From Hymenobacter pini (lineage in GTDB: Bacteria > Bacteroidota > Bacteroidia > Cytophagales > Hymenobacteraceae): a DNA stretch of 64,000 nucleotides. Of the stretch, positions 33,014 through 40,960 are shown piece by piece. A program made the translations under genes and the position numbers. Below the pieces are notes generated by a model. It saw nothing but the letters and a program-made list of their open reading frames with translations. It had not been told where the DNA came from and searched no databases. Each line of letters opens with the position of its first letter. Within the stretch, counting starts at the first letter, position 1. The DNA is taken from NCBI RefSeq assembly GCF_020421205.1, contig NZ_JAIZZH010000002.1, positions 868,001-932,000 on the forward strand. The letters run 5' to 3'.

Positions 33014-34039
33014 ATGACTCACTCAATAATTGACCTTCGCTCCGATACCGTAACGCGCCCCACCCTGGCCATGCTGGAGGCCATGTTTCAGGCCCGCGTG
33101 GGCGACGACGTGTACGAGGAAGACCCTACCGTGCAGGCCCTGGAGCAGGAAGCCGCCGACCGGTTTGGGCAGGAAGCCGGCCTATTCTGCCCCAGCGGCA
33201 CCATGACCAACCAGATTGCCATTAAGGCCCACACCGAGCCACTGAGCGAGGTTATCTGCGAGCAGACCTCGCACATTTACCTGTGGGAAGTAGGCGGTAT
33301 TGCGTTTCACTCGGGGGCCTCGGTGGCGCTGCTGCCCGGTAACCGGGGCCGCCTCACGGCCGCGCAGGTAGAGGCGGCTATTCGGCCCGTGAACGTGCAT
33401 TACCCCACCACCAGCCTCATCAGCCTGGAAAATACCCACAACCGTGGCGGCGGCAGTTGCTACGAGCTAGCTGAAATAGCCGCCATTGCCGAAGTAGCCC
33501 AGCGCCACCGTATTCCACTGCACCTGGATGGAGCCCGAGTATTCAATGCCTTGGTAGCCACCGGCCAGGATGCCCGCGAGTACGGCCGCCTCTTCGACAC
33601 TATTTCGGTGTGCCTGAGTAAGGGTTTGGGCGCGCCCGTAGGCTCGGTATTGCTGGGCAGCCGGGCATTTATTCAGAAAACCAAGCGCATCCGGAAGGTG
33701 ATGGGGGGCGGAATGCGGCAGGCGGGCTACCTGGCGGCGGCGGGCCTGTATGCCCTGCACCACAACGTGGAGCGGTTGGCTGATGACCACCGCCGGGCCC
33801 AGCGGTTGGGCACGGCCCTGGCCGCGCAGCCCTACGTGGCCGAAGTACTGCCCGTGGAAACCAACCTGGTGATTTTCCGGCTGCACGATGCCACTCCTGC
33901 CGAGCAATTCCTGGCTCACCTGGAGCAGCACGGCATCAAGGCATCTTCCTTTGGCCCCCAGATGATCCGCTTCGTTACGCACCTGGATGTGGATGACGCT
34001 ATGGTAGCCCGCGTGGAGGCAGCGTTGAGCGCACTGTAA
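33014..34039 (+). CDS. ltaE: Low-specificity L-threonine aldolase
   Basis: 341 aa, a PLP fold-type I enzyme that splits threonine/allo-threonine into glycine and acetaldehyde. Marks: IDLRSDTVTRPT at the start (6-17), GLFCPSGTMTNQIAI, the His-bearing EQTSHIYLWEVGG, LENTHNRGGG, HLDGARVFNA (Asp172) and the PLP lysine in CLSKGLGAPVGS (Lys203). These are the standard threonine aldolase motifs; a related beta-eliminating lyase (alanine racemase-like) is less likely. The AA-rich C-terminal domain ends at a terminator. Confidence 0.93.
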   Translation: MTHSIIDLRSDTVTRPTLAMLEAMFQARVGDDVYEEDPTVQALEQEAADRFGQEAGLFCPSGTMTNQIAIKAHTEPLSEVICEQTSHIYLWEVGGIAFHSGASVALLPGNRGRLTAAQVEAAIRPVNVHYPTTSLISLENTHNRGGGSCYELAEIAAIAEVAQRHRIPLHLDGARVFNALVATGQDAREYGRLFDTISVCLSKGLGAPVGSVLLGSRAFIQKTKRIRKVMGGGMRQAGYLAAAGLYALHHNVERLADDHRRAQRLGTALAAQPYVAEVLPVETNLVIFRLHDATPAEQFLAHLEQHGIKASSFGPQMIRFVTHLDVDDAMVARVEAALSAL

Positions 34040-34060
34040 TGTTGGCTTTACCCGGCGTTT

Positions 34061-34095
34061 AAACCCCATCGTGGCCAACGCTGCGGTGGGGTTTT
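34061..34095 (+). terminator. Terminator after threonine aldolase
   Basis: AAACCCCA at 34061-34068 pairs with TGGGGTTT at 34087-34094, followed by a T. The loop is 18 nt. It lies 21 bases after the stop. Confidence 0.7.
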
Positions 34096-34214
34096 GCGTC
34101 TAGCTTCAACCGGGTAGCCTGTAGGGCATAGTCTGACCTTGTTCCAAGAAGCCGGCCCCCGACCGGTTCGCTTGCTGGTGCTGCAAACCCGGCTTTCCCT
34201 ATTTCCTTGCCAGA

Positions 34215-35480
34215 ATGGAGCTATACAATACGCTTTCCTTGCTACTGGTGCTGGCGGCCCTGTTTGGCTACCTGAATTTCCGGTTTTTGCGGCTGCCTAC
34301 CACTATTGGGCTGATGGTGCTGGCCTTGGTATCTTCCTTGTTGGCCCTGTTATTGGGCCAGTTGGGCGTACCCTGGGTGCTCACCGCCAGCCGCCTGATT
34401 GCCGGCATCGACTTTCACACGGTGCTGATGCAGGTGATGCTGAGCTTTTTGCTGTTTGCGGGTGCCATTCACGTGGATGTGCGGGCCTTGGGCCGGGAGC
34501 AGGGCGCGGTGGCGGCCTTGGCCACCGTGGGCACATTGCTTTCGACTGGCCTGGTAGCGCTGGCGGTGTATGCGGCCCTGCCGCTGCTGGGGCTGCACCT
34601 CGATTTTATCTACTGTCTGCTATTCGGGGCCCTTATCTCCCCCACCGACCCAATTGCGGTACTAGGCATCTTGAAGGAGGCGCGCATCAGCAAAATGCTG
34701 GAGATTAGAATTGTAGGCGAATCCTTGTTCAACGACGGCATTGCGGTAGTGGTGTTCGTCAGCCTGTTTCAGATTGCCGTGTTTGGGGCAGAACGGGCCA
34801 CTCCGGCCGTTATCGGTGAGTTGTTTTTACGGGAGGCCGTGGGCGGTATTGGGCTGGGGCTGGCGCTGGGGTACGCCGCCTTCTGGGCCCTACGCACCAT
34901 CGACCACTATCAGGTGGAAGTGCTGATTACTCTGGCCTTGGTAATGGGCGGCACGGCGCTGGCTGCGGCCCTGCATACTTCAGGCCCTTTGGCTATTGTA
35001 GTGGCCGGGCTGATTGTGGGGCACCGGGGCCGGGCCGAGGGCATGTCAGACATCACTCGCGAATACCTGGACAAGTTTTGGGAAATTCTGGATGAGATTC
35101 TGAACGCCGTGCTGTTCGTGCTTATTGGGCTGGAAATGCTGGTGCTGGACTTCTCCCGCACCATTCTGCTGGGCGGGGCGCTGGCCATTGTGATTACACT
35201 ACTGGCCCGCTTGGTTTCGGTGGGGTTGCCTTTGAGCATTCTGCGGCGCTACTACCGGTTCGACCGCCCTACCTTGCGCGTGCTCACCTGGGGTGGACTG
35301 CGCGGGGGCATTTCGGTGGCCCTGGCGCTTTCTCTGCCCGACACCATGCCCCGCGACCTGCTGGTGGGCATTACCTATGTGGTAGTAGTTTTCAGTATAA
35401 TCGTGCAGGGACTTACCATTGGCCCTTTAGTGAAGCGCCTGGGCCTGAGCCAGCCTGCCTCTACTGCCGACTCCCACTAA
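34215..35480 (+). CDS. CPA1-type Na+/H+ antiporter
   Basis: 421 aa with about twelve membrane helices. The CPA1 marks are seen: GALISPTDPIAVLGILKEA (helix V region), GESLFNDGIAVVVF (the paired acidic residues in the ion-binding ND motif), and a Arg-containing helix (LTWGGLRGGISVALALSLP). It would exchange Na+ (or K+) for H+ at the inner membrane. It has a short cytoplasmic C-terminus. A second CPA1 protein of different sequence is at 42502-43800. Confidence 0.92.
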   Translation: MELYNTLSLLLVLAALFGYLNFRFLRLPTTIGLMVLALVSSLLALLLGQLGVPWVLTASRLIAGIDFHTVLMQVMLSFLLFAGAIHVDVRALGREQGAVAALATVGTLLSTGLVALAVYAALPLLGLHLDFIYCLLFGALISPTDPIAVLGILKEARISKMLEIRIVGESLFNDGIAVVVFVSLFQIAVFGAERATPAVIGELFLREAVGGIGLGLALGYAAFWALRTIDHYQVEVLITLALVMGGTALAAALHTSGPLAIVVAGLIVGHRGRAEGMSDITREYLDKFWEILDEILNAVLFVLIGLEMLVLDFSRTILLGGALAIVITLLARLVSVGLPLSILRRYYRFDRPTLRVLTWGGLRGGISVALALSLPDTMPRDLLVGITYVVVVFSIIVQGLTIGPLVKRLGLSQPASTADSH

Positions 35481-35508
35481 TCTGCGTGCTGCTTATTGCC
35501 TGAAGCCC

Positions 35509-36168
35509 ATGAATCTGTTTGTTGTTGGGGATGTGCACGGCTGCTACCACACGCTGCGGGAAGTGCTGCTGCAGTGGCAGCCCGCCGATGAGTTGCTGAT
35601 TCAAGTAGGCGACCTGGTAGACCGGGGCCGCTTCGCGCCGGAGTGTGTGCAGTTGGCGCAGGAGTTGGAGGCCGCCCACCCCGGCCGCACTGTATTTCTG
35701 CGGGGCAACCACGAGCAGGAAATGCTGAAGCATTTCGGGCCGCAGGGCCCCAATCCGCCGTGGCTAGAATGGGGCGGCCGGGCCACGGTGCAGCAGTACC
35801 AGGGACGCCCCGAGCTGCTGCGCGAGCATCTGGCATGGCTGCAGCAGCGGCCCTTGCTGTGGGAAAACCAACAGGTAGTGGTGAGCCACGCCGGCTTGGC
35901 CGACACACCCACTCCGCTTGACCCCGAAAACCCGCAGAGCGTGCTGTGGCGGCGCGGGCCGCTGCACTCCATAGGCCGGCGGCAGGTGGTGGGCCACACG
36001 CCTACCCCCAACGGGTTGACCACGTACGATGCTGCTTCTGACGCGCTGTACATTGATACGGGCGCTTACATGGGCCTGTACCTGACGGCGGTGCGCCTCT
36101 CGCCCACCGGTGAACTGCTAGCTGAGTTTCCGGTGCCCACCTCCCGGCTGGATATTGCGCCGCTGTAG
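35509..36168 (+). CDS. PPP-type serine/threonine phosphatase or Ap4A hydrolase-like
   Basis: 219 aa. Motifs of the PPP family: VVGDVHGCY (GDxHG, 7-13), VGDLVDRG (GDxVDRG), LRGNHEQEM (GNHE), and further His ligands in VVSHAGLAD and VVGHTPTPNG. These fit bacterial PrpA/PrpB-like phosphatases or symmetrical Ap4A hydrolase (ApaH); at 219 aa it is nearer the PrpA type. Cytoplasmic. It starts 28 bases after the antiporter and could be its operon partner. Confidence 0.9.
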   Translation: MNLFVVGDVHGCYHTLREVLLQWQPADELLIQVGDLVDRGRFAPECVQLAQELEAAHPGRTVFLRGNHEQEMLKHFGPQGPNPPWLEWGGRATVQQYQGRPELLREHLAWLQQRPLLWENQQVVVSHAGLADTPTPLDPENPQSVLWRRGPLHSIGRRQVVGHTPTPNGLTTYDAASDALYIDTGAYMGLYLTAVRLSPTGELLAEFPVPTSRLDIAPL

Positions 36169-36194
36169 CCTATTTCTCTCTTTTGCCTACCTGT

Positions 36195-36827
36195 ATGTCC
36201 AATTCTCCTGATTCCGCAGCCCTCCGCCACTTAGCGGCCGCCGACCCGGTATTGGCCCGGCTGATTGCCCAGGGCCGGCCCATTCAGCCTGCTACCCACG
36301 AGGACCTGTATCTGGCGCTACTGCGGGCCATAGTGGGGCAGCAGATTTCTACGAAAGCCGCTGCTTCAATCTGGCGCAAGGTGCAGGCCCTGTTTCCGCC
36401 TGATGGCTACCCCGAGCCGGCCGCCCTACTGTTGCTCACGGATGAGGACTTGCGCGCGGCAGGTATTTCGCGGCAGAAAGCGGGCTATCTGCGGGCCATT
36501 GCCGATTTTGCCCAGCGCGACCAGCTCGACCACGCCCACCTCAGCCAGCTCACCGACGACGAGTTTACCCGCCACCTCACTCAGATAAAAGGCGTGGGTC
36601 GCTGGACCGCTCAGATGCTCCAAATGTTCCCGCTGGACCAGCCTGATGTGTTTCCGGAGGGCGACCTGGGCATTCAGAACGCCATGCGCCGCCACTACGG
36701 GCTAGAGGCAACCGGCCGGGCCCTGCTGCGCCGCATAACGGAGCTGGCCGAGCCCTGGCGCCCCTACCGCAGCCTCGCCAGCAAGTACCTCTGGCAGTCG
36801 TTGGACAACTCCCCTACGGTGGAGTAA
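36195..36827 (+). CDS. DNA-3-methyladenine glycosylase II, HhH-GPD family
   Basis: 210 aa from ATG 36195 (MSNSPDSAALRH). The helix-hairpin-helix is LTQIKGVGRWTAQMLQMF, followed by the catalytic Asp in VFPEGDLGIQNAM. The N-terminal region LALLRAIVGQQISTKAAASI is the typical HhH-GPD opening (the AlkA-like short form, without the extra N-terminal domain of E. coli AlkA). It excises alkylated purines in base-excision repair. It follows the phosphatase by 26 bases; the in-frame TTG at 36183 is a poorer start. Confidence 0.92.
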   Translation: MSNSPDSAALRHLAAADPVLARLIAQGRPIQPATHEDLYLALLRAIVGQQISTKAAASIWRKVQALFPPDGYPEPAALLLLTDEDLRAAGISRQKAGYLRAIADFAQRDQLDHAHLSQLTDDEFTRHLTQIKGVGRWTAQMLQMFPLDQPDVFPEGDLGIQNAMRRHYGLEATGRALLRRITELAEPWRPYRSLASKYLWQSLDNSPTVE

Positions 36828-36838
36828 AAGCAATTCAC

Positions 36839-36959
36839 TGTCATCCTGAGCATTCCGCGAATCAAGCGGCGACGAAGGACCTTATCCCGTTTGAACGATT
36901 CATGTTAACGGGATGAGGTCCTTCGTCGCCGCTTGATTCGCGGAATGCTCAGGATGACA
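36839..36959. repeat. Long hairpin repeat, 53-bp stem with one mismatch
   Basis: Bases 36839-36891 pair with 36907-36959 over 53 positions with one mismatch, leaving a 15-nt loop. The outer end is TGTCATCCTGAGC and the inner part includes CGAAGGACCT. The outer end is like the GTCATTCCGAGC core of the hairpin at 17115-17180. It lies 12 bases after the glycosylase stop. It resembles a MITE-like or REP-like dispersed element; no flanking duplication or encoded protein is seen. Confidence 0.88.
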
Positions 36960-36968
36960 ACAGGATTT

Positions 36969-37166
36969 TCATATACCGTCGCCGTTGCGGCGGGCGTCGC
37001 GCATGGCCAAGCCGATGGCAATGAACGTGGACAGCAAAGGCACGAAAAACCCGAACAGCAGCCACGGCCAAAACCGCCGCCCGTACATGTGAGCAATGTA
37101 CACGGTAATGAGGGCCGACAGTGGGCAGATTAACAGAACGGGAAAAAGAATATCGGCCAGCTGCAT
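36969..37166 (-). CDS. Small membrane protein
   Basis: From ATG 37166 (MQLADILFPVLLICPLS) the product is 65 aa with two hydrophobic helices (about 4-25 and 33-52) and an Arg-rich polar tail (AMRDARRNGDG). No family is recognised. It lies between the long hairpin repeat and the DUF58 gene. The in-frame start at 37187 adds seven residues (MYFVVFS) and is possible. Confidence 0.55.
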   Translation of the reverse strand: MQLADILFPVLLICPLSALITVYIAHMYGRRFWPWLLFGFFVPLLSTFIAIGLAMRDARRNGDGI

Positions 37167-37228
37167 ACTGAAAACAACGAAATACAAACGGAACGCCGCA
37201 AGAGCCGGTGCGGCGGCACGAAGGTAGC

Positions 37229-38152
37229 CTACCCGCGCACTTTGCCCCGCTTCACTAAGTAGGCGTACAGCACCCGGTCGAACGGCTCCCGGATATCAAC
37301 CGGCACAAAGTCGATTTTGTATTGGCCGCAGCGCAGAGCCAGCTCCTGCTCGTACTGGCGCATGGTGGCCTGGTACTGCTCCCGCACCTGGCTGGGCTGC
37401 AGCTTCACCGTCTGGCCCGTTTCCAAGTCCTCAAATAAATAAGGCCGGTCCTGAAACTCGAAATTGGCTTCGGTGGCCCGGTCCATCACGTGAAACAGCA
37501 GCACTTCGTGGTGCTGGTGGCGCAGGTGCTGCAGGGCCGCCAAGGCTTCGGTCTGCTCCTGCGGGCCGCGGCCCAGCATGTCCGAAAACAGCACCACCAA
37601 CGAGCGTTTCGGGATTTGCTGGGCAATGGTATGAATGACGCCGGCTACATTGGTACGGGCCTGCTGCGGGGGCGCGGGCCGCTCCAGTAGCTGCTGCATG
37701 GTGAGCAGCAGCGTGTGGCGGTGGGTACTGGTGGAGCGTACCGGCGTTTGCAGCTCTACCTGCTCAGCAAACGTAACGAGGCCTACTGCGTCGCGCTGCT
37801 TTTGCAGCAGCGTGGCTATGGCCGCCGCGCACAGCACCGAAAACCGCAGCTTATCGTGGCTGGGGGCCGGATAGTACATGCTGGGGCTCACATCCAGTAG
37901 CAGGTGGCAGCGCAGGTTGGTTTCCTCCTCGTAGCGCTTCACAAACAGCTTATCGGTGCGGGCCAGCACCTTCCAGTCGAGGTGGCGGGTGCTCTCGCCG
38001 GGGTTGTAGAGGCGGTGCTCCGAAAACTCCACCGAAAACCCGTGGTACGGCGACTGGTGCAGCCCCGTAATAAAGCCTTCCACCAGTTGTCGGGCCAGGA
38101 ACTCCAGGTTTTCAAACGAGCGGACAGCAGCCAGATCTAGGGGTTGGGGCAT
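37229..38152 (-). CDS. DUF58 protein, second copy
   Basis: 307 aa from ATG 38152 (MPQPLDLAAVRSFENL). The DUF58 box is GFSVEFSEHRLYNPGESTRHLDWKVLART and the VWA-like part is CHLLLDVSPSMYYP, with the DxSxS metal motif and LVVLFSDMLGRGPQE. It is clearly different from the copy at 17988-18887 and belongs to another DUF58 subfamily. In this subfamily the gene usually stands near MoxR, which is not seen here. The longer in-frame start at 38239 reaches into the AT-rich intergenic region and is rejected. Confidence 0.9.
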   Translation of the reverse strand: MPQPLDLAAVRSFENLEFLARQLVEGFITGLHQSPYHGFSVEFSEHRLYNPGESTRHLDWKVLARTDKLFVKRYEEETNLRCHLLLDVSPSMYYPAPSHDKLRFSVLCAAAIATLLQKQRDAVGLVTFAEQVELQTPVRSTSTHRHTLLLTMQQLLERPAPPQQARTNVAGVIHTIAQQIPKRSLVVLFSDMLGRGPQEQTEALAALQHLRHQHHEVLLFHVMDRATEANFEFQDRPYLFEDLETGQTVKLQPSQVREQYQATMRQYEQELALRCGQYKIDFVPVDIREPFDRVLYAYLVKRGKVRG

Positions 38153-38488
38153 ACGAGGGGAAGGCAAATATCTTCTCCAAGATACAACGGAAATACAGCC
38201 GGGCCAGTACGGTGGAGCTTGCTTCAATATCAAGCGCACCTGCTTTTTCCTATTTATTCAAAAATCACTATCTATCATCCAGTATATATAATCTCCCCTA
38301 AATACCATCCCTTACAGTCCCATATATTGCTTAGATCTTGACTTAAAACAGGCATTCGCTACACTATTTCGGCCTTCGTCCCGGAATAGGAAAATACAGT
38401 CCTTCAAATTTTTATATCATCCTTAAATCACCTATTTTGCGCTGAACTTAACGCATCTTGGAATAACAAAACTTTACCAGAAGGAACT
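38153..38488. other. AT-rich intergenic region between DUF58 and DUF3276 genes
   Basis: About 336 bases, strongly AT-rich compared with the genes, holding promoters for two divergent genes. CCTATTTTGCGC near 38431-38442 is a near match to the -7 element for the DUF3276 gene. I see no ORF, tRNA or strong hairpin in it. Confidence 0.5.
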
Positions 38489-38830
38489 GTGGAAGACCGT
38501 CACGACCAGGAAGAAATTTACTCCCAGCGCATTAAAGCGGGCAAGCGCACGTATTTTTTCGACGTGAAAGCTACCCGTGGCCAGGACTATTATCTGACCA
38601 TCACAGAGAGCAAACGTCGCCTGCGCGACGACGATACCTTCTCCTACGAGAAGCACAAGATTTTCCTGTACAAAGAAGACTTCCTCAAGTTTGTGGATGC
38701 CCTGCAGGACGCCGTGGATTACGTGCGCGAGGAGCTGCTGACGCCCGAAGAAGTGGCCGAGCTGGACCGCCCCCGCCCCGCCTACGAAGAGCGGGAAAAC
38801 AACTTCAACCGCGCCGATGACAATTATTAA
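38489..38830 (+). CDS. DUF3276 (Pur-alpha-like) protein
   Basis: 113 aa, starting with GTG at 38489. DUF3276 proteins are Bacteroidota relatives of the Pur-alpha single-stranded nucleic-acid-binding repeats. The pattern EEIYSQRIKAGKRTYFFDVKATRGQDYYLTITESKRR is the beta-sheet part, and YEKHKIFLYKEDFLKFVDALQDAVDYV the helix, typical of this family. The tail after about 95 is acidic and disordered. AAGGA just upstream, at 38481, is an unusual Shine-Dalgarno-like sequence close to the GTG. It probably binds RNA or ssDNA in the cytoplasm. Confidence 0.92.
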   Translation: MEDRHDQEEIYSQRIKAGKRTYFFDVKATRGQDYYLTITESKRRLRDDDTFSYEKHKIFLYKEDFLKFVDALQDAVDYVREELLTPEEVAELDRPRPAYEERENNFNRADDNY

Positions 38831-38996
38831 CCCCTAACCCCGGAAGTCTACCGAAACACGTTTTACATACTTCTGCTTTCTTGCACTTCCCCACCGCACG
38901 GCGCGCCCGGCTTCGGCCCGGCGCGCCGTCGTGCGTTCGGAGCTACCACAGTTGCGCGTTGCGCTAGTACACCGTGCTTTCCCCGAAAAAGCCCCG

Positions 38997-39004
38997 TACC
39001 TTTG
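38997..39004 (+). promoter_or_regulatory. -7 promoter element TACCTTTG of ychF
   Basis: An exact TAnnTTTG match 61 bases before the ATG at 39066. The in-frame start upstream, at 38931, precedes this box, which supports ATG 39066. Confidence 0.65.
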
Positions 39005-39065
39005 CGCCACGAATTGCCCCCTTGGGGCAGCTCACCATCTTACTACCTCACTCAATCACCGTTAT

Positions 39066-40166
39066 ATGGGTCTCCGCTGCGGTATCGTGGGCCTGCCCAA
39101 TGTGGGCAAATCCACGCTTTTCAACGCTCTTTCTAATGCCAAGGCCGAGTCGGCCAACTACCCGTTCTGCACCATCGAGCCGAACGTGGGCGTAATTACC
39201 GTGCCCGACCCGCGCCTCACCATTCTGGAAGAAATTGTGAAGCCGGAGCGCGTGGTGCCCACCATCATTGAGTTCGTGGACATTGCCGGTCTGGTGAAGG
39301 GTGCTTCAAAGGGCGAAGGCCTGGGCAACAAGTTCCTGGCCAACATCCGCGAGGTGGACGCCATCATTCACGTGGTCCGCTGCTTCGACGACCCCAACAT
39401 TGTGCACGTGGCTGGCGGCGTCGACCCCGTGTTCGACAAGGACGTAATTGACACGGAATTGCAGCTCAAAGACCTGGAAAGCGTTGACAAGAAGCTGCAG
39501 AAGTCGGAGCGCTCGGCCAAAAGCGGCGACGCTGCCGCTAAAAAGGAAGTAGCTGCCCTCACCCGCTACAAACAACACCTAGAAGCCGGCCACAACGCCC
39601 GCTCCCTCGACGCGACTGACGAAGAGAAAGAAGCCGTAGCCGACCTGCAGCTGCTCACCATCAAGCCCGTAATTTACGTGGCCAACGTGGACGAGGCCAG
39701 CATCCCGACGGACGGCAACGCCTACGTAGAAGCCCTGCGTGAGCACGTGAAATCGGAAAACGCCCAGGTGGTGATTGTGTCGGCTGCCATTGAGTCACAG
39801 ATTGCCGAGATGGAAGACCCCGAGGAAAAGGCTATGTTCCTGGGCGAGTACGGCCTCACCGAATCGGGCCTGAACAAGCTCATCCGCGCTTCCTACGAGT
39901 TGCTGAACCTGATTACCTACTTCACCGCCGGTGTGAAGGAAGTGCGGGCCTGGACGGTACACCGCGGCGACAAAGCTCCCGCTGCCGCCGGCGTTATCCA
40001 CTCCGACTTCGAAAAAGGCTTTATCCGGGCTGAGGTGATTAAGCTGGCCGACTACGAGCAGTACCGCTCGGAAGCCAAAATCAAGGAAGCCGGCAAAATG
40101 GCCGTGGAAGGCAAGGAATACGTGGTGCAGGACGGCGACATCATGCACTTCCGCTTCAACGTGTAA
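39066..40166 (+). CDS. ychF: Redox-regulated GTPase/ATPase YchF
   Basis: From ATG 39066 ([17 protein letters not shown]) the product is 366 aa, standard for YchF. GTPase motifs: G1 GLPNVGKST (9-17), G2 region [10 protein letters not shown]3 [10 protein letters not shown], and the YchF form of G4 (YVANVDE), with the TGS domain at the C-terminus ([33 protein letters not shown]). YchF binds ATP rather than GTP, associates with ribosomes and affects stress responses. The PhnA-like gene follows after 24 bases and may be in the same operon. Confidence 0.97.
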   Translation: MGLRCGIVGLPNVGKSTLFNALSNAKAESANYPFCTIEPNVGVITVPDPRLTILEEIVKPERVVPTIIEFVDIAGLVKGASKGEGLGNKFLANIREVDAIIHVVRCFDDPNIVHVAGGVDPVFDKDVIDTELQLKDLESVDKKLQKSERSAKSGDAAAKKEVAALTRYKQHLEAGHNARSLDATDEEKEAVADLQLLTIKPVIYVANVDEASIPTDGNAYVEALREHVKSENAQVVIVSAAIESQIAEMEDPEEKAMFLGEYGLTESGLNKLIRASYELLNLITYFTAGVKEVRAWTVHRGDKAPAAAGVIHSDFEKGFIRAEVIKLADYEQYRSEAKIKEAGKMAVEGKEYVVQDGDIMHFRFNV

Positions 40167-40190
40167 CCTCGCCTTCTTACTCCCCTACTC

Positions 40191-40400
40191 ATGGACGTAA
40201 AAGACAGCAACGGCAACCTGCTCACGGAAGGTGACTCGGTAACCATCACCAAAGACCTCAAGGTGAAAGGCATGTCGCAGGCTCTGAAGCGGGGCACTGT
40301 GGTGAAGAACATTCGTCTTACCAACTCTCCCGCCGAAATTGAAGGCCGGGCTGGTGGCAGCATGCTCGTCATCAAAACCGAGTTTGTAAAGAAAGCCTAG
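40191..40400 (+). CDS. PhnA-like protein (C-terminal domain)
   Basis: 69 aa. It has the PhnA KOW/SH3-like domain: [37 protein letters not shown] and [15 protein letters not shown]. Full PhnA proteins carry a zinc-ribbon before this; it is absent here, so this is the short form. The original link to phosphonate use is uncertain, and short forms are common orphan genes. Confidence 0.88.
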   Translation: MDVKDSNGNLLTEGDSVTITKDLKVKGMSQALKRGTVVKNIRLTNSPAEIEGRAGGSMLVIKTEFVKKA

Positions 40401-40428
40401 CGCCGCATCTGCAGTTGCGTAGTACCTT

Positions 40429-40463
40429 AAGCGCCCCGGTCGAATGTTCGGCCGGGGCGTTTT
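40429..40463 (+). terminator. Terminator after PhnA-like gene
   Basis: CGCCCCGG at 40432-40439 pairs with CCGGGGCG at 40452-40459, partly extended in the loop, followed by TTTTG. It lies between the PhnA gene and the AT-rich gene downstream. Confidence 0.75.
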
Positions 40464-40480
40464 GTTATATACACTTGATT

Positions 40481-40936
40481 ATGGGGTTCAACGTGACTGT
40501 TCTCAGGGCAATTAATTCAGAATATGAAGACAGTGGCGTCTTCATAAATAGATCATATTACAACTTCGTCGCCAGCTATGATTTATTCGGGGAAAAGTCC
40601 GTGATTATAAGTGTTGGAAACTACTTAGGACTTGACCTACATCCTTTGGTTAAGCTAACCTATCTGGATAATCTTGAAGGAGAATCTCAGGAAGAAGAAA
40701 TTATTAAACAAAACGTAGATGAACTGCTGACTCTTGTTAAGACTTTTGCCGAAAAGGTGCAAAGTCAACCGAACATGCTCAAGGAAGTCACCTACCAGGC
40801 GAAGCCCTTTCAATATGGCATGTGGGCAGATTATTTCAAGTCAGGACAAATAATAGAAGATCTTGATGCTATTATTGAAAGTCTTATTCATCATAAGAAA
40901 GCCGGAGCAACCGATGTATTATTCGGAGCTTTTTAA
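40481..40936 (+). CDS. Hypothetical cytosolic protein in AT-rich segment
   Basis: 151 aa from ATG 40481 (MGFNVTVLRAINSEYEDSG). No signal or membrane helix. Two-part look: a beta-rich first half (NFVASYDLFGEKSVIISVGNYLGL) and a helical second half (NVDELLTLVKTFAEKV, IEDLDAIIESLIHHKK). The DNA is clearly AT-richer than its neighbours and the codon use leans to A/T, which suggests recent arrival. It resembles small immunity-like proteins of Bacteroidota, but I do not recognise a family. It lies alone, between a terminator and the convergent M48 peptidase. Confidence 0.65.
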   Translation: MGFNVTVLRAINSEYEDSGVFINRSYYNFVASYDLFGEKSVIISVGNYLGLDLHPLVKLTYLDNLEGESQEEEIIKQNVDELLTLVKTFAEKVQSQPNMLKEVTYQAKPFQYGMWADYFKSGQIIEDLDAIIESLIHHKKAGATDVLFGAF

Positions 40937-40960
40937 CTGTCTTTTACAGCAATTTACACT

